Source of the DNA: Vannielia litorea
Lineage (GTDB): Bacteria; Pseudomonadota; Alphaproteobacteria; Rhodobacterales; Rhodobacteraceae
Length of the DNA: 64,000 nucleotides
Direction of reading: 5' to 3'
NCBI RefSeq assembly: GCF_019801175.1
Contig: NZ_JAHVJR010000001.1
Coordinates: 1,736,001-1,800,000 of the forward strand
Shown: positions 41,690 to 50,795 of the stretch, one piece after another
Numbering within the stretch: the stretch's first letter is position 1
Layout: each line of letters begins with the position of its first letter
The notes under the pieces: model-generated
What the model was told of the DNA's origin: nothing
Database searches by the model: none
What the model saw: the letters and a program-made list of their open reading frames with translations, nothing else
Position numbers and translations under genes: made by a program

Positions 41690-43756
41690 CTAGGGCGACC
41701 ACGGGCGGCGGCCTGCCACTTCGGCAGCCGTCACCAGCCGCCCATCCGGCATCACAGCCAACGCGCCCGTCTGCCGCATCCGCCTCGGACTCCAAAGATC
41801 GCAGGCACCGGTCACCGCAGGCTTCGGCTCCACGCTGCTTATCAACAGCCCCGGCCCGCAAAGCCCCGCCGCCTTCGCCGCCGCGCCCCGGCCCGACACA
41901 TGGGTCACCGCCAGATCCGCCGCCTCAAAGCGCAGCACGCCCTCCTCCGCCGCCCCCATTCGCGCCGCCGCCGCCTCCTGCGTGGCACCGTCACCGTCAT
42001 TCTCCAGCCAGACCTCGGCGGTAAAACTCTCGCCCCTGTCCTTCGACAGCGCCCTGCCTTCCGGCCCCATCAGCCCGACCAGCCCGCCCCGGTCTGACAC
42101 CAGTAGCACCGGGCGTTCCGCCTGCGTCCAGAGCAGCAGCGCCGCCGCCACACCGCTCAGCCCCAGCCAGTGCCCCGCGCCGCGCCAGAGCACCAGCCAG
42201 AGCGCCCCCAGCGCCAGCAACGGCAGCACCCACGGCCCCGGCGCGATCACATGGGTCACCGCGCCCTCCAGCCCAGCGACCCAGGCCGCCACGCCCAAAA
42301 TCCACGCGCAACCCCAGCCCATGATCTGCAGCGGCAGCCAACTCAGCCCCAGTGGCGCCAGCACCCCCGCCACCAGCGCCCAGGGCATCACCCAAAGCCC
42401 CATCACCGGCACCGAGGCAAGGTTGGCGATCAACCCGTAATCCGCGATCCGGTTGAAATGCGCCGCCGCAAAGGGCGCCGTCGCCGCCCCCGCCACCGCC
42501 GAGGAGATCACCAGCGACGCCGCGCCCTTCAGCACCGCAGGCCAGCCCCGGCCAAAGCCGCCCGCATCCCGCAGCGCCGCGAACACCGCCACCAGCGCCG
42601 TGGTCGCCGAGAACGACATCTGGAACCCCGGTGAAAGCAGCGCCTCGGGCCGCCGCAGCAGCACGATCACCGCCGCCAGCGCCACCGCCCGGAGCGATAT
42701 CGCCCGCCGCCCGATCAGCACCGCGCCGAGCATGACCGACACCATGATGAACGCCCGCTCGGTCGCGATGTTGCCGCCCGAGAGGCCAAGGTAGCCCGCC
42801 CCCGCCACCAGCGCGATCACCGCCGCCACCTTCCGTCCGTCGAGCCTGAGCGCGACCCACGGCACCAGCGCCATCAGCGCCCGGATGGCGGTAAAGATCG
42901 TGCCGGTGAGCAGCCCCATGTGCAGCCCCGAGATCGCCAGCAAATGCGCGAGGTTCGAGGCCCGCAGGTGCTCCAGCGTGTCCTGCGACACCGCCGAGCG
43001 GTCCCCGGTCAGCAGCGCGGCGGCAAAGGCCCCCGGCTGGCCGCCGAGCCGTTCCCGTATCGCCTCCGACAGGGCCACCCGGGCCCGAAACAGCGCCAAC
43101 CCGGCGCGCCCCTGCTCCGCCGGGGTCACCGCAAAAGCCGGCGTGCGGGTGTAGCCCACTGCGCCGATCCCGTCGAACCACGCCTGCCGCCGAAAGTCGT
43201 ATCCTCCCGGCTCCACCGGCCCCGGCGGCGGCGAGAGGTTCGCGGTCAGCATCACCCCCAGCCCCGGCTCCGGCACCAGCCAGCGCTGATCGCCATGCAG
43301 CGAAACCCGCACCTTCTCCGGCACCCGACCCGGGGGCATGTCGCCCAGCTGAACCCGGTCGAGCGTGAGCCGCACCGCGTCCGATTGCGAGCGGTCGATC
43401 CCGATGATCCGGCCTTCCACCGGCCCGTAATAGCGAAAATCCAGCACCGGAGCGGCCACCAGCGCCGTGCGCGCCCACCCCAGCGCGCCGCCCGCCAGCA
43501 CCAGCGCGAGCGCCACGAAGAGCGGCGCCAGCGCCTCACCAGCCAGCCGTGCCAGCACCAGCGCGGCGCAGGCGGCGGCCAGCGCAAGGCTCACCTGCCC
43601 GCCGCTCGGCTCTTCTGCGAGGGAGAAATACCCACCGATCCCCAGCCCCAGGCAGACCGGAGTCCACAGCAGCAGGTGCCCCCGTTGGGCAAGGAACGGC
43701 AGCGCCAGCCTCCCCCAAAGTGGTGGCCTTGCCCTGCCTGAGCCGATTGCATACAC
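41690..43756 (-). CDS. comEC: ComEC/Rec2 family DNA-uptake channel
   Basis: Inner-membrane channel for transforming DNA. 688 residues: N-terminal membrane segments and a DUF4131-like domain, then the competence domain with LTGDRSAVSQDTLEHLR and HLLAISGLHMGLLTG followed by many helices. The C-terminal ~150 residues lack the HxHxDH of the metallo-beta-lactamase domain found in Firmicute ComEC, as usual for alphaproteobacteria. Convergent with lexA and divergent from gltX. Start at 43756 by best fit; no strong ribosome site. Confidence 0.9.
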   Translation of the reverse strand: MYAIGSGRARPPLWGRLALPFLAQRGHLLLWTPVCLGLGIGGYFSLAEEPSGGQVSLALAAACAALVLARLAGEALAPLFVALALVLAGGALGWARTALVAAPVLDFRYYGPVEGRIIGIDRSQSDAVRLTLDRVQLGDMPPGRVPEKVRVSLHGDQRWLVPEPGLGVMLTANLSPPPGPVEPGGYDFRRQAWFDGIGAVGYTRTPAFAVTPAEQGRAGLALFRARVALSEAIRERLGGQPGAFAAALLTGDRSAVSQDTLEHLRASNLAHLLAISGLHMGLLTGTIFTAIRALMALVPWVALRLDGRKVAAVIALVAGAGYLGLSGGNIATERAFIMVSVMLGAVLIGRRAISLRAVALAAVIVLLRRPEALLSPGFQMSFSATTALVAVFAALRDAGGFGRGWPAVLKGAASLVISSAVAGAATAPFAAAHFNRIADYGLIANLASVPVMGLWVMPWALVAGVLAPLGLSWLPLQIMGWGCAWILGVAAWVAGLEGAVTHVIAPGPWVLPLLALGALWLVLWRGAGHWLGLSGVAAALLLWTQAERPVLLVSDRGGLVGLMGPEGRALSKDRGESFTAEVWLENDGDGATQEAAAARMGAAEEGVLRFEAADLAVTHVSGRGAAAKAAGLCGPGLLISSVEPKPAVTGACDLWSPRRMRQTGALAVMPDGRLVTAAEVAGRRPWSP

Positions 43757-43803
43757 GGGGACCAGCTATACAAATCATCCTTTACAAAAGGTTAACGCGC
43801 CCC

Positions 43804-45216
43804 ATGCCTTCGGACATGCCTGCCCAGGTCGTCACCCGTATCGCCCCCTCGCCCACCGGCACCATGCACATCGGCACCGCCCGCACCGGGCTGTTCAACT
43901 GGATCTTCGCCCGCAAGATGGGCGGCAAGTTCCTGCTGCGCATCGAAGATACCGACAGGGCGCGATCCACCCCCGAGGCGACCGATGCGATCTATGGCGG
44001 CATGCGCTGGCTCGGGCTGGAGTGGGATGGCGACGCCGTGAGCCAGTTCGAGCGGGTCGAGCGCCACGCCGAGGTCGCCCACCAGATGCTCGCCGCTGGC
44101 ACCGCCTACAAGTGCTTTGCCACGCAGGATGAAATCGCCGCCTTCCGCGAAGAGGCCAAGGCCGAGGGCCGCTCCACCCTCTACCTCTCGCCCTGGCGCG
44201 ATGCCGATCCGGCCACCCACCCCGACGCCCCCTTCGTGATCCGCCTCAAGGCCCCGCGCGAGGGCGACACGGTGATCGAGGATGCGGTGCAGGGCACGGT
44301 GACCTTCAAGAACTCCACGCTCGATGACATGATCCTGCTGCGCTCCGATGGCACCCCCACCTACATGCTCGCAGTGGTGGTGGATGATTTCGACATGGGC
44401 GTTACCCACGTGATCCGGGGCGACGACCACCTCAACAACGCCGCCCGCCAGTGCCACATCTACACCGCGATGGGCTGGCCCCTGCCGGTCTATGCCCACC
44501 TGCCGCTGATCCTCGGCCCGGACGGCAAGAAGCTCTCCAAGCGCCACGGCGCGACCGGCGTGGAGGAGTATCAGAAGATGGGCTATCCGGCCCCCGCCAT
44601 GCGCAACTACCTCGCCCGTCTGGGCTGGAGCCACGGCGACGACGAGTTCTTCACCGACGAGCAGGCCCGCGAGTGGTTCTCGCTCGACGGCATCAACAAG
44701 GCCGCCGCCCGCTTCGACTTCAAGAAGCTCGACAATCTCTCCGGCCAGCACATCGCCGCGATGGACGACATGGACCTGATGGGCGAAATCGAGGCCTACC
44801 TCACCGCCATCGAGGCCCAGGAGCTGACCGAAACCCAGAAGGACGGCCTGCTGCGGGCGATGTATTGCCTCAAGCCCTCCGCCCGCACCCTGCCCCAACT
44901 GCTCGAAAAAGCCGCCTTCGTGCTCGGCCAGCGGCCCTTCATTCCCGACGAGAAGGCGGCGAAGGTTCTCGACCCGGTATCCCGTGGTATACTGTCGGAA
45001 TTGACGCCGCACCTGCAAAATGCTAGCTGGAACCGCGAGGCGCTGGAGGCTACTCTTGGCGAGTTCGCAGAGAGTAAGAACAGCAAGTTCGGACAGCTTG
45101 CAGGCCCCCTCCGCGCGGCGCTTTCCGGCCGCACGGCAACGCCGAGTGTGTTCGATATGATGCTGGTGATCGGCCGGGCCGAAACTTTGGCACGGCTGCA
45201 AGACGCGGCGACTTGA
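43804..45216 (+). CDS. gltX: Glutamyl-tRNA synthetase
   Basis: Charges tRNA-Glu (and perhaps tRNA-Gln for the amidotransferase route). The 470 residues include the class I HIGH motif in APSPTGTMHIG (14-24) and KLSKRHG (243-249). ATG at 43804 was chosen; the long upstream frame reads into comEC. A GGTTAACGCG sits just before the start. Rhodobacterales often have two gltX genes; which paralogue this is cannot be told. Confidence 0.95.
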   Translation: MPSDMPAQVVTRIAPSPTGTMHIGTARTGLFNWIFARKMGGKFLLRIEDTDRARSTPEATDAIYGGMRWLGLEWDGDAVSQFERVERHAEVAHQMLAAGTAYKCFATQDEIAAFREEAKAEGRSTLYLSPWRDADPATHPDAPFVIRLKAPREGDTVIEDAVQGTVTFKNSTLDDMILLRSDGTPTYMLAVVVDDFDMGVTHVIRGDDHLNNAARQCHIYTAMGWPLPVYAHLPLILGPDGKKLSKRHGATGVEEYQKMGYPAPAMRNYLARLGWSHGDDEFFTDEQAREWFSLDGINKAAARFDFKKLDNLSGQHIAAMDDMDLMGEIEAYLTAIEAQELTETQKDGLLRAMYCLKPSARTLPQLLEKAAFVLGQRPFIPDEKAAKVLDPVSRGILSELTPHLQNASWNREALEATLGEFAESKNSKFGQLAGPLRAALSGRTATPSVFDMMLVIGRAETLARLQDAAT

Positions 45217-45273
45217 GAGCGCTTAACTCCGCGCTAACTCTGTCGCCGATATGAGAGGAACAACCCCGCGCCC

Positions 45274-45295
45274 GGGCCCTTGAAAACAAGGGTCC
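45274..45295 (+). other. Stem-loop in the gltA leader
   Basis: GGGCCCTTG and CAAGGGTCC pair over 9 positions (one G-U) around an AAAA tetraloop, between gltX and gltA. No T-run follows, so it is either a weak gltX terminator or a 5' UTR structure of gltA. Confidence 0.45.
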
Positions 45296-45326
45296 GTTGC
45301 GTGAGTGACCACCGAAAGGGACCTTC

Positions 45327-46622
45327 ATGGCAGATACCTCCAAGACGGCGACGCTGACGTTTGAAGACAAGTCGATCGAGCTGCCGATCCATTCGCCCAC
45401 CGCCGGGCCGGACGTGATCGACATCCGCAAGCTCTACGCCCAGGGTGACGTGTTCACCTACGATCCGGGCTTCACTTCCACCGCCGCTTGCGAGAGCACC
45501 ATCACCTTCATCGACGGCGAGAAGGGCGAATTGCTGCACCGCGGCTACCCGATCGACCAACTGGCCGCCAAATCGCATTATCTCGAGGTCTGCTACCTGC
45601 TGCTCTACGGCGAACTGCCGACCGCCGAGCAGCTCGAAACCTTCGAGCACACCATCACCCACCACACCATGCTGCACGAGCAGATGCAGTATTTCTTCCG
45701 CGGCTTCCGGCGTGATGCGCACCCGATGGCCGTCATGGTGGGCGTGGTCGGCGCAATGGCCGCCTTCTACCACGACAGCACCGACATTTCGGACCCGTAT
45801 CAGCGCGAGGTCGCCTCGCACCGTCTGATCGCCAAGATGCCGACCATCGCAGCCTGGGCCTACAAGTACTCCATCGGCCAGCCGTTCGTGTATCCGCGCA
45901 ACGACCTGACCTATGCCGAGAACTTCCTACACATGTGCTTCGCGGTGCCCGCGGCAGAGTACAAGGTCGACCCGATCCTGAGCCGCGCGATGGACCGGAT
46001 CTTCACCCTCCACGCCGACCACGAGCAGAACGCCTCCACCTCCACGGTGCGTCTGGCCTCCTCCTCCGGCGCCAACCCCTTCGCCTGTATCGCCGCCGGC
46101 ATCGCCTGCCTCTGGGGCCCGGCCCACGGCGGCGCCAACCAGGCCTGCCTCGAGATGCTCAAAGAGATCGGCACCCCCGATCGCATCCCCGAGTTCATCG
46201 CCCGCGCCAAGGACAAGGACGATCCCTTCCGCCTCATGGGCTTCGGTCACCGCGTCTACAAGAACTTCGATCCCCGCGCGACGGTGATGAAGCAATCGGC
46301 CGACGAGGTGCTCGATCTGCTGGGCGTCGAGAACAACCCGATCCTGGCGACGGCGAAGGAGCTGGAAACCCAGGCCCTGGCCGACCCCTACTTTGCCGAG
46401 AAAAAGCTGTTCCCGAACGTCGATTTCTACTCCGGCATCATCCTCGAGGCGATGGGCTTCCCCACCTCGATGTTCACCCCCATCTTCGCGCTCTCGCGCA
46501 CCGTGGGCTGGGTCAGCCAGTGGAAAGAGCAGCTCGCAGATCCAACCATGCGCATCGGTCGCCCCCGCCAGCTCTACACCGGCGCCCCCTTCCGCGACTA
46601 CGTCGAGGTCGAGAACCGCTGA
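45327..46622 (+). CDS. gltA: Citrate synthase (type II)
   Basis: First step of the TCA cycle. The 431 residues match the hexameric, NADH-sensitive Gram-negative type: YDPGFTSTAACESTITFIDG, LLHRGYPIDQLA, NASTSTVRLASSSGANPFA and the catalytic-histidine region MGFGHRVYKNFDPRA. A GAAAGGGA ribosome site precedes the ATG. Monocistronic with a strong terminator. Confidence 0.97.
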   Translation: MADTSKTATLTFEDKSIELPIHSPTAGPDVIDIRKLYAQGDVFTYDPGFTSTAACESTITFIDGEKGELLHRGYPIDQLAAKSHYLEVCYLLLYGELPTAEQLETFEHTITHHTMLHEQMQYFFRGFRRDAHPMAVMVGVVGAMAAFYHDSTDISDPYQREVASHRLIAKMPTIAAWAYKYSIGQPFVYPRNDLTYAENFLHMCFAVPAAEYKVDPILSRAMDRIFTLHADHEQNASTSTVRLASSSGANPFACIAAGIACLWGPAHGGANQACLEMLKEIGTPDRIPEFIARAKDKDDPFRLMGFGHRVYKNFDPRATVMKQSADEVLDLLGVENNPILATAKELETQALADPYFAEKKLFPNVDFYSGIILEAMGFPTSMFTPIFALSRTVGWVSQWKEQLADPTMRIGRPRQLYTGAPFRDYVEVENR

Positions 46623-46649
46623 ACGCGGCACACCGCCACAAAACACAAG

Positions 46650-46680
46650 GGCCGCCCCACCGGGCGGCCCTTTGCTTTTC
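46650..46680 (+). terminator. Terminator of gltA
   Basis: GGGCCGCCC and GGGCGGCCC pair perfectly over 9 bases around CACC, followed by TTTGCTTTT, 28 bases after the stop codon. Confidence 0.88.
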
Positions 46681-46694
46681 GGGTCAGGGGCGCC

Positions 46695-47471
46695 CTACCG
46701 CCCCTCGTATTTCGCCGGCCGCTTCTCCAGAAAGGCGATCACACCCTCCTGAAAATCCCGGCTCTTGCCGCATTTGCCTTGCAGCTTCGCCTCCAGCGCC
46801 AGTTGCTCTTCGAGGCTGTTGTCATAGGCCCCGCGCAGTGCCCGCTTGATCTGGCGGTAGGCCAGCGTCGGCCCGGCGGCGAGGTGCTGGGCGCGGCTCC
46901 ACCAGTGGTCAGCAAAGCCCTCGTCCGGCACCGCCTCCCAGATCATGCCCCATTGCGCGGCGTCAGTCGCGCTCACCGGCTCGGCAAAGAGCGCCGCCCC
47001 CATCGCGCGCGGAAAGCCCACCTGACGCGGCAGCCACCACGTGCCGCCCGCATCGGGGATCAGGCCGATCCGCGCGAAGGCCTGCAGGAACACCGCGCTC
47101 TCCGCGGCGATCACCACATCGGCGGCCAGCGCAAGGTTGGCCCCGGCCCCCGCCGCATGGCCGTTCACGGCTGAAATCGTCGGCACCCGGCACTCGTAGA
47201 TCGCCTTCAGCATCGGCTCGTATTCGTCGATCAGCGTGCGCTCCATGTCGGCATCGCTGATCGAGGCACCCTCGCCCAGATCCTGCCCCGAGCAGAAGGC
47301 GGGTCCGGAGCCGGTCAACACGATCACCCGCGCCTCCGCCTCGCCCGCCTTCAGCGCGTGCAGGATCTCGGCCCGCATCTGGGTGTCGAGGCAGTTCATC
47401 TTTTTCGGGCGGTTCAGCGTGATCACCGCCACGTGGTCTCGCACCGAGTAGCGGATCGCTTCGTAAATCAT
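46695..47471 (-). CDS. Enoyl-CoA hydratase/isomerase, PaaG-like
   Basis: Crotonase-fold enzyme of 258 residues. The oxyanion-hole segments read FCSGQDLGEG and NGHAAGAGANLALAADVV. The GLIPDAGGTWWLPRQVG stretch and overall pattern resemble PaaG (ring-epoxide isomerase of phenylacetate breakdown), but no other paa genes are nearby, so it may act on fatty or other acyl-CoAs. Follows ccmH on the same strand (69-base gap). Confidence 0.85.
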   Translation of the reverse strand: MIYEAIRYSVRDHVAVITLNRPKKMNCLDTQMRAEILHALKAGEAEARVIVLTGSGPAFCSGQDLGEGASISDADMERTLIDEYEPMLKAIYECRVPTISAVNGHAAGAGANLALAADVVIAAESAVFLQAFARIGLIPDAGGTWWLPRQVGFPRAMGAALFAEPVSATDAAQWGMIWEAVPDEGFADHWWSRAQHLAAGPTLAYRQIKRALRGAYDNSLEEQLALEAKLQGKCGKSRDFQEGVIAFLEKRPAKYEGR

Positions 47472-47540
47472 GTCCGGGCTCCCTGAGGTTTCCGCCGCAG
47501 GATACTGAACTTGCCGGTTCAGAAAAGCCCAAACACTGCG

Positions 47541-48002
47541 TCACCCGTCCTCGCCGAGCAACTCCTTCAGCCGGGCTTCCTCTTCCGGGTCCAGCGCCTC
47601 GGGGCCGCGGGCAGCATTGCGCTGCCTCTGGGCCGCAATCACCACGCCCAGCCCCGCCAGCAGCAGCGCCGGGCCAGCCAGCCAGACGATCAGGTTCCAC
47701 CCGCTCGCGGGTGGGTTCATCAGCACGAAGTCCCCGTAATTGCGCAGGAAAGCGTCGCGCACCTCTTGGTCTGTGGCGCCTGCCGCGATCATCTCGCGCA
47801 CCTCCCGCCGGGCGTCCCGCGCCCAGTCGGCATTGGAGGAGGCGATGGACTCGGCTTGGCACTTCACACAGCGCAGCTCATGGTCCAGCCCCCGCGCCCG
47901 CGCCTCCAGCACCGGATCGTCGAGCATCTCCGACGGGTCCAGCGCCAAGGCCGGCAGAGCCAGGGCAAACAGCGCCGCGATGAGCCAGCCTGCCCGCCTC
48001 AT
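47541..48002 (-). CDS. ccmH: Cytochrome c maturation protein CcmH (CycL type)
   Basis: Membrane-anchored thioredoxin-like reductant of apocytochrome c haem-site cysteines. 153 residues with a signal peptide ending ALA, the redox motif LRCVKCQAESIASSNA (CxxC), a YGDFVLMNPP region and one membrane helix (LIVWLAGPALLLAGLGVVIAA). ATG overlaps the ccmF stop by 4 bases (ATGA). Confidence 0.94.
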   Translation of the reverse strand: MRRAGWLIAALFALALPALALDPSEMLDDPVLEARARGLDHELRCVKCQAESIASSNADWARDARREVREMIAAGATDQEVRDAFLRNYGDFVLMNPPASGWNLIVWLAGPALLLAGLGVVIAAQRQRNAARGPEALDPEEEARLKELLGEDG

Positions 48003-49972
48003 TCCGCCGGCACCCCTTCGGCCCGCGCCCGCCGCGCGCCCGCCGCAAGGCGGAACCGCCGGTCGGAGAGCGAGATGAACCCGCCCAGCGCCATCAAAAT
48101 GCAGCCGCCCCAGATCCAGTTGGCGAAGGGCTTGATATAGGTGCGCACGGCCCAGCCGCCTGCTGCCTGCTCATCCCCGATCACCACGTAGATGTCGCGC
48201 CAGAGGCCGTTGCGAATGGCCGCCTCCGTGGTCGGCATCGCCTGCACCGGGTAAACCCGCTTTTCCGGGTGCAGCACCGCAATCTCCGCGCCCTCCCGGC
48301 GCACCGCGATCTCCGCCATGGTGCTAAAGTAGTTCGGCCCCTGCACCCGCTCCACGCCCTGAAGCTCGATGGTGAACCCCGCCACCTCATAGGGCTGGCC
48401 TGTCTGCGCCACGCGAATGTCTTCCACCTGCCACGCGGTGATCGCCGCCACCCCGAGGATCGTCACCCCAAGGCCCGAGTGCGCAACGAACTTGCCCCAA
48501 TCGGCCCGTGGCAGCCGCGCCAGCCGGCCCATCCGGCCCGCCAGCGGCCCGCGCCCGGTGCGGCTCATCAGGTCCAGCACGCCGCCCGCCACGATCCAGA
48601 CCGCAAGGCCAATGCCCACCGGCGCCAGCAGGCTGCGCCCGCTCTGCACCGCCCAGACAAGGCCCAATGTGGCCAGCGCCAGCACAGCCGCCGGGGCCAC
48701 CGCCCGCAGGCTCCGCCCCAGCTTGGCCCGCTTCCACGGCAGCATCGCCCCCACCGGCAAGATCACCGCCAGCCCCACGATGAAGGGTGTGAAGGCGGTG
48801 TCAAAGAACGGCGCCTGCACGCTCAGCTTCTTGCCCAGCGCCAGCTCCGCGATCAGCGGCCAGACCGTGCCGACGAAGACCAGCAACGAGGCGACCGAGA
48901 GCAGCACGTTGTTCATCACCAATGCGCTTTCCCGGCTCACGGTCGCGAAGAGGCCCTTGGCCTCCATCGCCCCCGCCCGCACCGCAAAGAGCAGGAAGGC
49001 CCCGCCAACAAAGACCGCCAGAATGCCAAGGATATAAACACCCCGCTCCGGATCGTTGGCGAACGCGTGGACCGAGGTGATCACGCCCGAGCGCACGATG
49101 AAGGTGCCGATCAGCGAAAACCCGAAGGCGGTGATCGCCAGCAGGATCGTCCAGGCCTTCAGCGCCTCGCGCTTCTCCACCACGATGGCCGAGTGCAGCA
49201 GCGCGGCGGCAAAGAGCCACGGCATGAAGCTCGCGTTCTCCACCGGATCCCAGAACCAGAAGCCGCCCCAGCCCAGCTCGTAGTAAGCCCACCACGAGCC
49301 CAGCGCGATCCCGATGGTCAAGAACACCCATGCCGCCAGCGTCCACGGACGCACCCAGCGCGCCCATGCAGCATCCACCTTGCCCTCGATCAGCGCGGCC
49401 ACGGCGAAAGAGAACGCCATGCTAAGGCCCACGTAGCCGAGGTAAAGAAACGGCGGATGAAAGGCGAGGCCCGGGTCTTGCAGCAGCGGGTTCAGGTCCT
49501 GCCCGTCCATCGGCGGGCTGGCCAGCCGGGTGAAGGGGTTGGAGGTGAAGAGGATGAAGCCGTAAAACGCCACCCCCACCGTTGCCTGCACCGCCAGCAC
49601 GCGGGCGCGGAAGGTGTCGCTCAGGTTGCCGCCAAACACCGCCGCCGCGCCGCCGAAGCCTGCGAGGATCAGCACCCAGAGCAGCATCGAGCCCTCGTGG
49701 TTCCCCCAGACGCCGCTGATCTTGTAGATCATCGGCTTCAGCGTGTGCGAGTTGAGGGTGACGAGGCGCAGCGAGAAGTCACTGGTGACAAAGGCCCACG
49801 TCAGCGCCGCAAAGCTCAGCGCCACCAGCGCGAATTGCAGCACCGCCGCAGGCTCGGCCATGGCCATCCACCCGCCCCAGCGTTTTGCCGCGCCCACCTG
49901 GGGCACAATGGCTTGAACGACCGCAACCACGGCGGCGAGGATCAGGGCGAAATGGCCAAGCTCAGCTATCAT
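47999..49972 (-). CDS. ccmF: Haem lyase component CcmF
   Basis: Multi-span inner-membrane haem-handling subunit that works with CcmH to attach haem to c-type cytochromes. 657 residues with about 13-15 helices and the WWD-type motif WAYYELGWGGFWFWDP, plus WGNHEGSMLLWVLIL. The ATG at 49972 was chosen because family members begin MIAELGHFAL; the longer frame is not conserved. First of a ccmF-ccmH pair; ccmE and others are not in view upstream. Confidence 0.95.
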   Translation of the reverse strand: MIAELGHFALILAAVVAVVQAIVPQVGAAKRWGGWMAMAEPAAVLQFALVALSFAALTWAFVTSDFSLRLVTLNSHTLKPMIYKISGVWGNHEGSMLLWVLILAGFGGAAAVFGGNLSDTFRARVLAVQATVGVAFYGFILFTSNPFTRLASPPMDGQDLNPLLQDPGLAFHPPFLYLGYVGLSMAFSFAVAALIEGKVDAAWARWVRPWTLAAWVFLTIGIALGSWWAYYELGWGGFWFWDPVENASFMPWLFAAALLHSAIVVEKREALKAWTILLAITAFGFSLIGTFIVRSGVITSVHAFANDPERGVYILGILAVFVGGAFLLFAVRAGAMEAKGLFATVSRESALVMNNVLLSVASLLVFVGTVWPLIAELALGKKLSVQAPFFDTAFTPFIVGLAVILPVGAMLPWKRAKLGRSLRAVAPAAVLALATLGLVWAVQSGRSLLAPVGIGLAVWIVAGGVLDLMSRTGRGPLAGRMGRLARLPRADWGKFVAHSGLGVTILGVAAITAWQVEDIRVAQTGQPYEVAGFTIELQGVERVQGPNYFSTMAEIAVRREGAEIAVLHPEKRVYPVQAMPTTEAAIRNGLWRDIYVVIGDEQAAGGWAVRTYIKPFANWIWGGCILMALGGFISLSDRRFRLAAGARRARAEGVPAE

Positions 49973-50147
49973 GCCCGCCGTTCTACGCCATCCGCCCGCC
50001 GCCGCCAATTCCCTGCGCCCACCCGTCGCAGGGAGTTGACCGGAACCGCCGCCCCGCCCCCGCATTGACCTGCAACATTGACTCCCCGTCCCCAAGGCGC
50101 ACCCTGATCAGACCCGCCCCATACCCGGCACCAGTGAAAGGCCCCGC

Positions 50148-50795
50148 GTGAGGATCGCCAGCTACAACATCCGCAAGGCCGTCGGCCTCGACTGGCGCCG
50201 CGACCCTGCCCGCATCCTCACCGTGCTGGAGGAGATCGACGCCGACGTTGTGCTGCTCCAAGAGGCCGACAAGCGCTTCGGCACCCGCGCCGGCGTGCTT
50301 CCCGCCGAGGCTCTGGGCGACATGGGCTACCGCTTCGCGCCGGTCAACCTGCGCCCCGCGAGCCACGGCTGGCACGGCAACGCCATCCTCACCCGGCTCC
50401 GGGCCGAGCGGCCGCAGCGCGTCTACTTGCCCTCGCTGGAGCCGCGCGGCGCGGTCTCGGCCCGCGTCGGCGGGGTGACGGTCGTCGGCGTCCACCTCGG
50501 GCTGACACCGCGCACCCGCACCCGCCAGATCTCAACGCTGGAAGAGAAGTTCCCCGAAGGCCCGGTGGTGATCGGCGGCGACTTCAACATGTGGCGCAAG
50601 CGCGGCGAAGGCTCCGACCACTTCCGCCTCATCGCGCCCGGCCCCAGCTTCCACGCCTCCCGCCCCACGGCCCCGCTCGACCGCTTCGCGCTCAAGGGGG
50701 TGCGCCATGCCTCCGCCCATGTCCACCGCTCCCCCGCCGCCGCCCGCGCCTCCGATCACCTCCCCGTGGTGCTCGAACTGGAGGTGGAGAGCTGA
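50148..50795 (+). CDS. Endonuclease/exonuclease/phosphatase (EEP) family protein
   Basis: Metal-dependent phosphodiesterase fold, 215 residues. MRIASYNIRKAVG, ADVVLLQEAD (metal Glu), GGDFNMW (Asp/Asn) and ASDHLPVVLEL (Asp-His) form the active site. GTG start. It overlaps the cardiolipin synthase gene by one base (TGATG), a pairing seen widely, suggesting lipid-linked phosphodiesterase function (inference). Confidence 0.9.
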   Translation: MRIASYNIRKAVGLDWRRDPARILTVLEEIDADVVLLQEADKRFGTRAGVLPAEALGDMGYRFAPVNLRPASHGWHGNAILTRLRAERPQRVYLPSLEPRGAVSARVGGVTVVGVHLGLTPRTRTRQISTLEEKFPEGPVVIGGDFNMWRKRGEGSDHFRLIAPGPSFHASRPTAPLDRFALKGVRHASAHVHRSPAAARASDHLPVVLELEVES

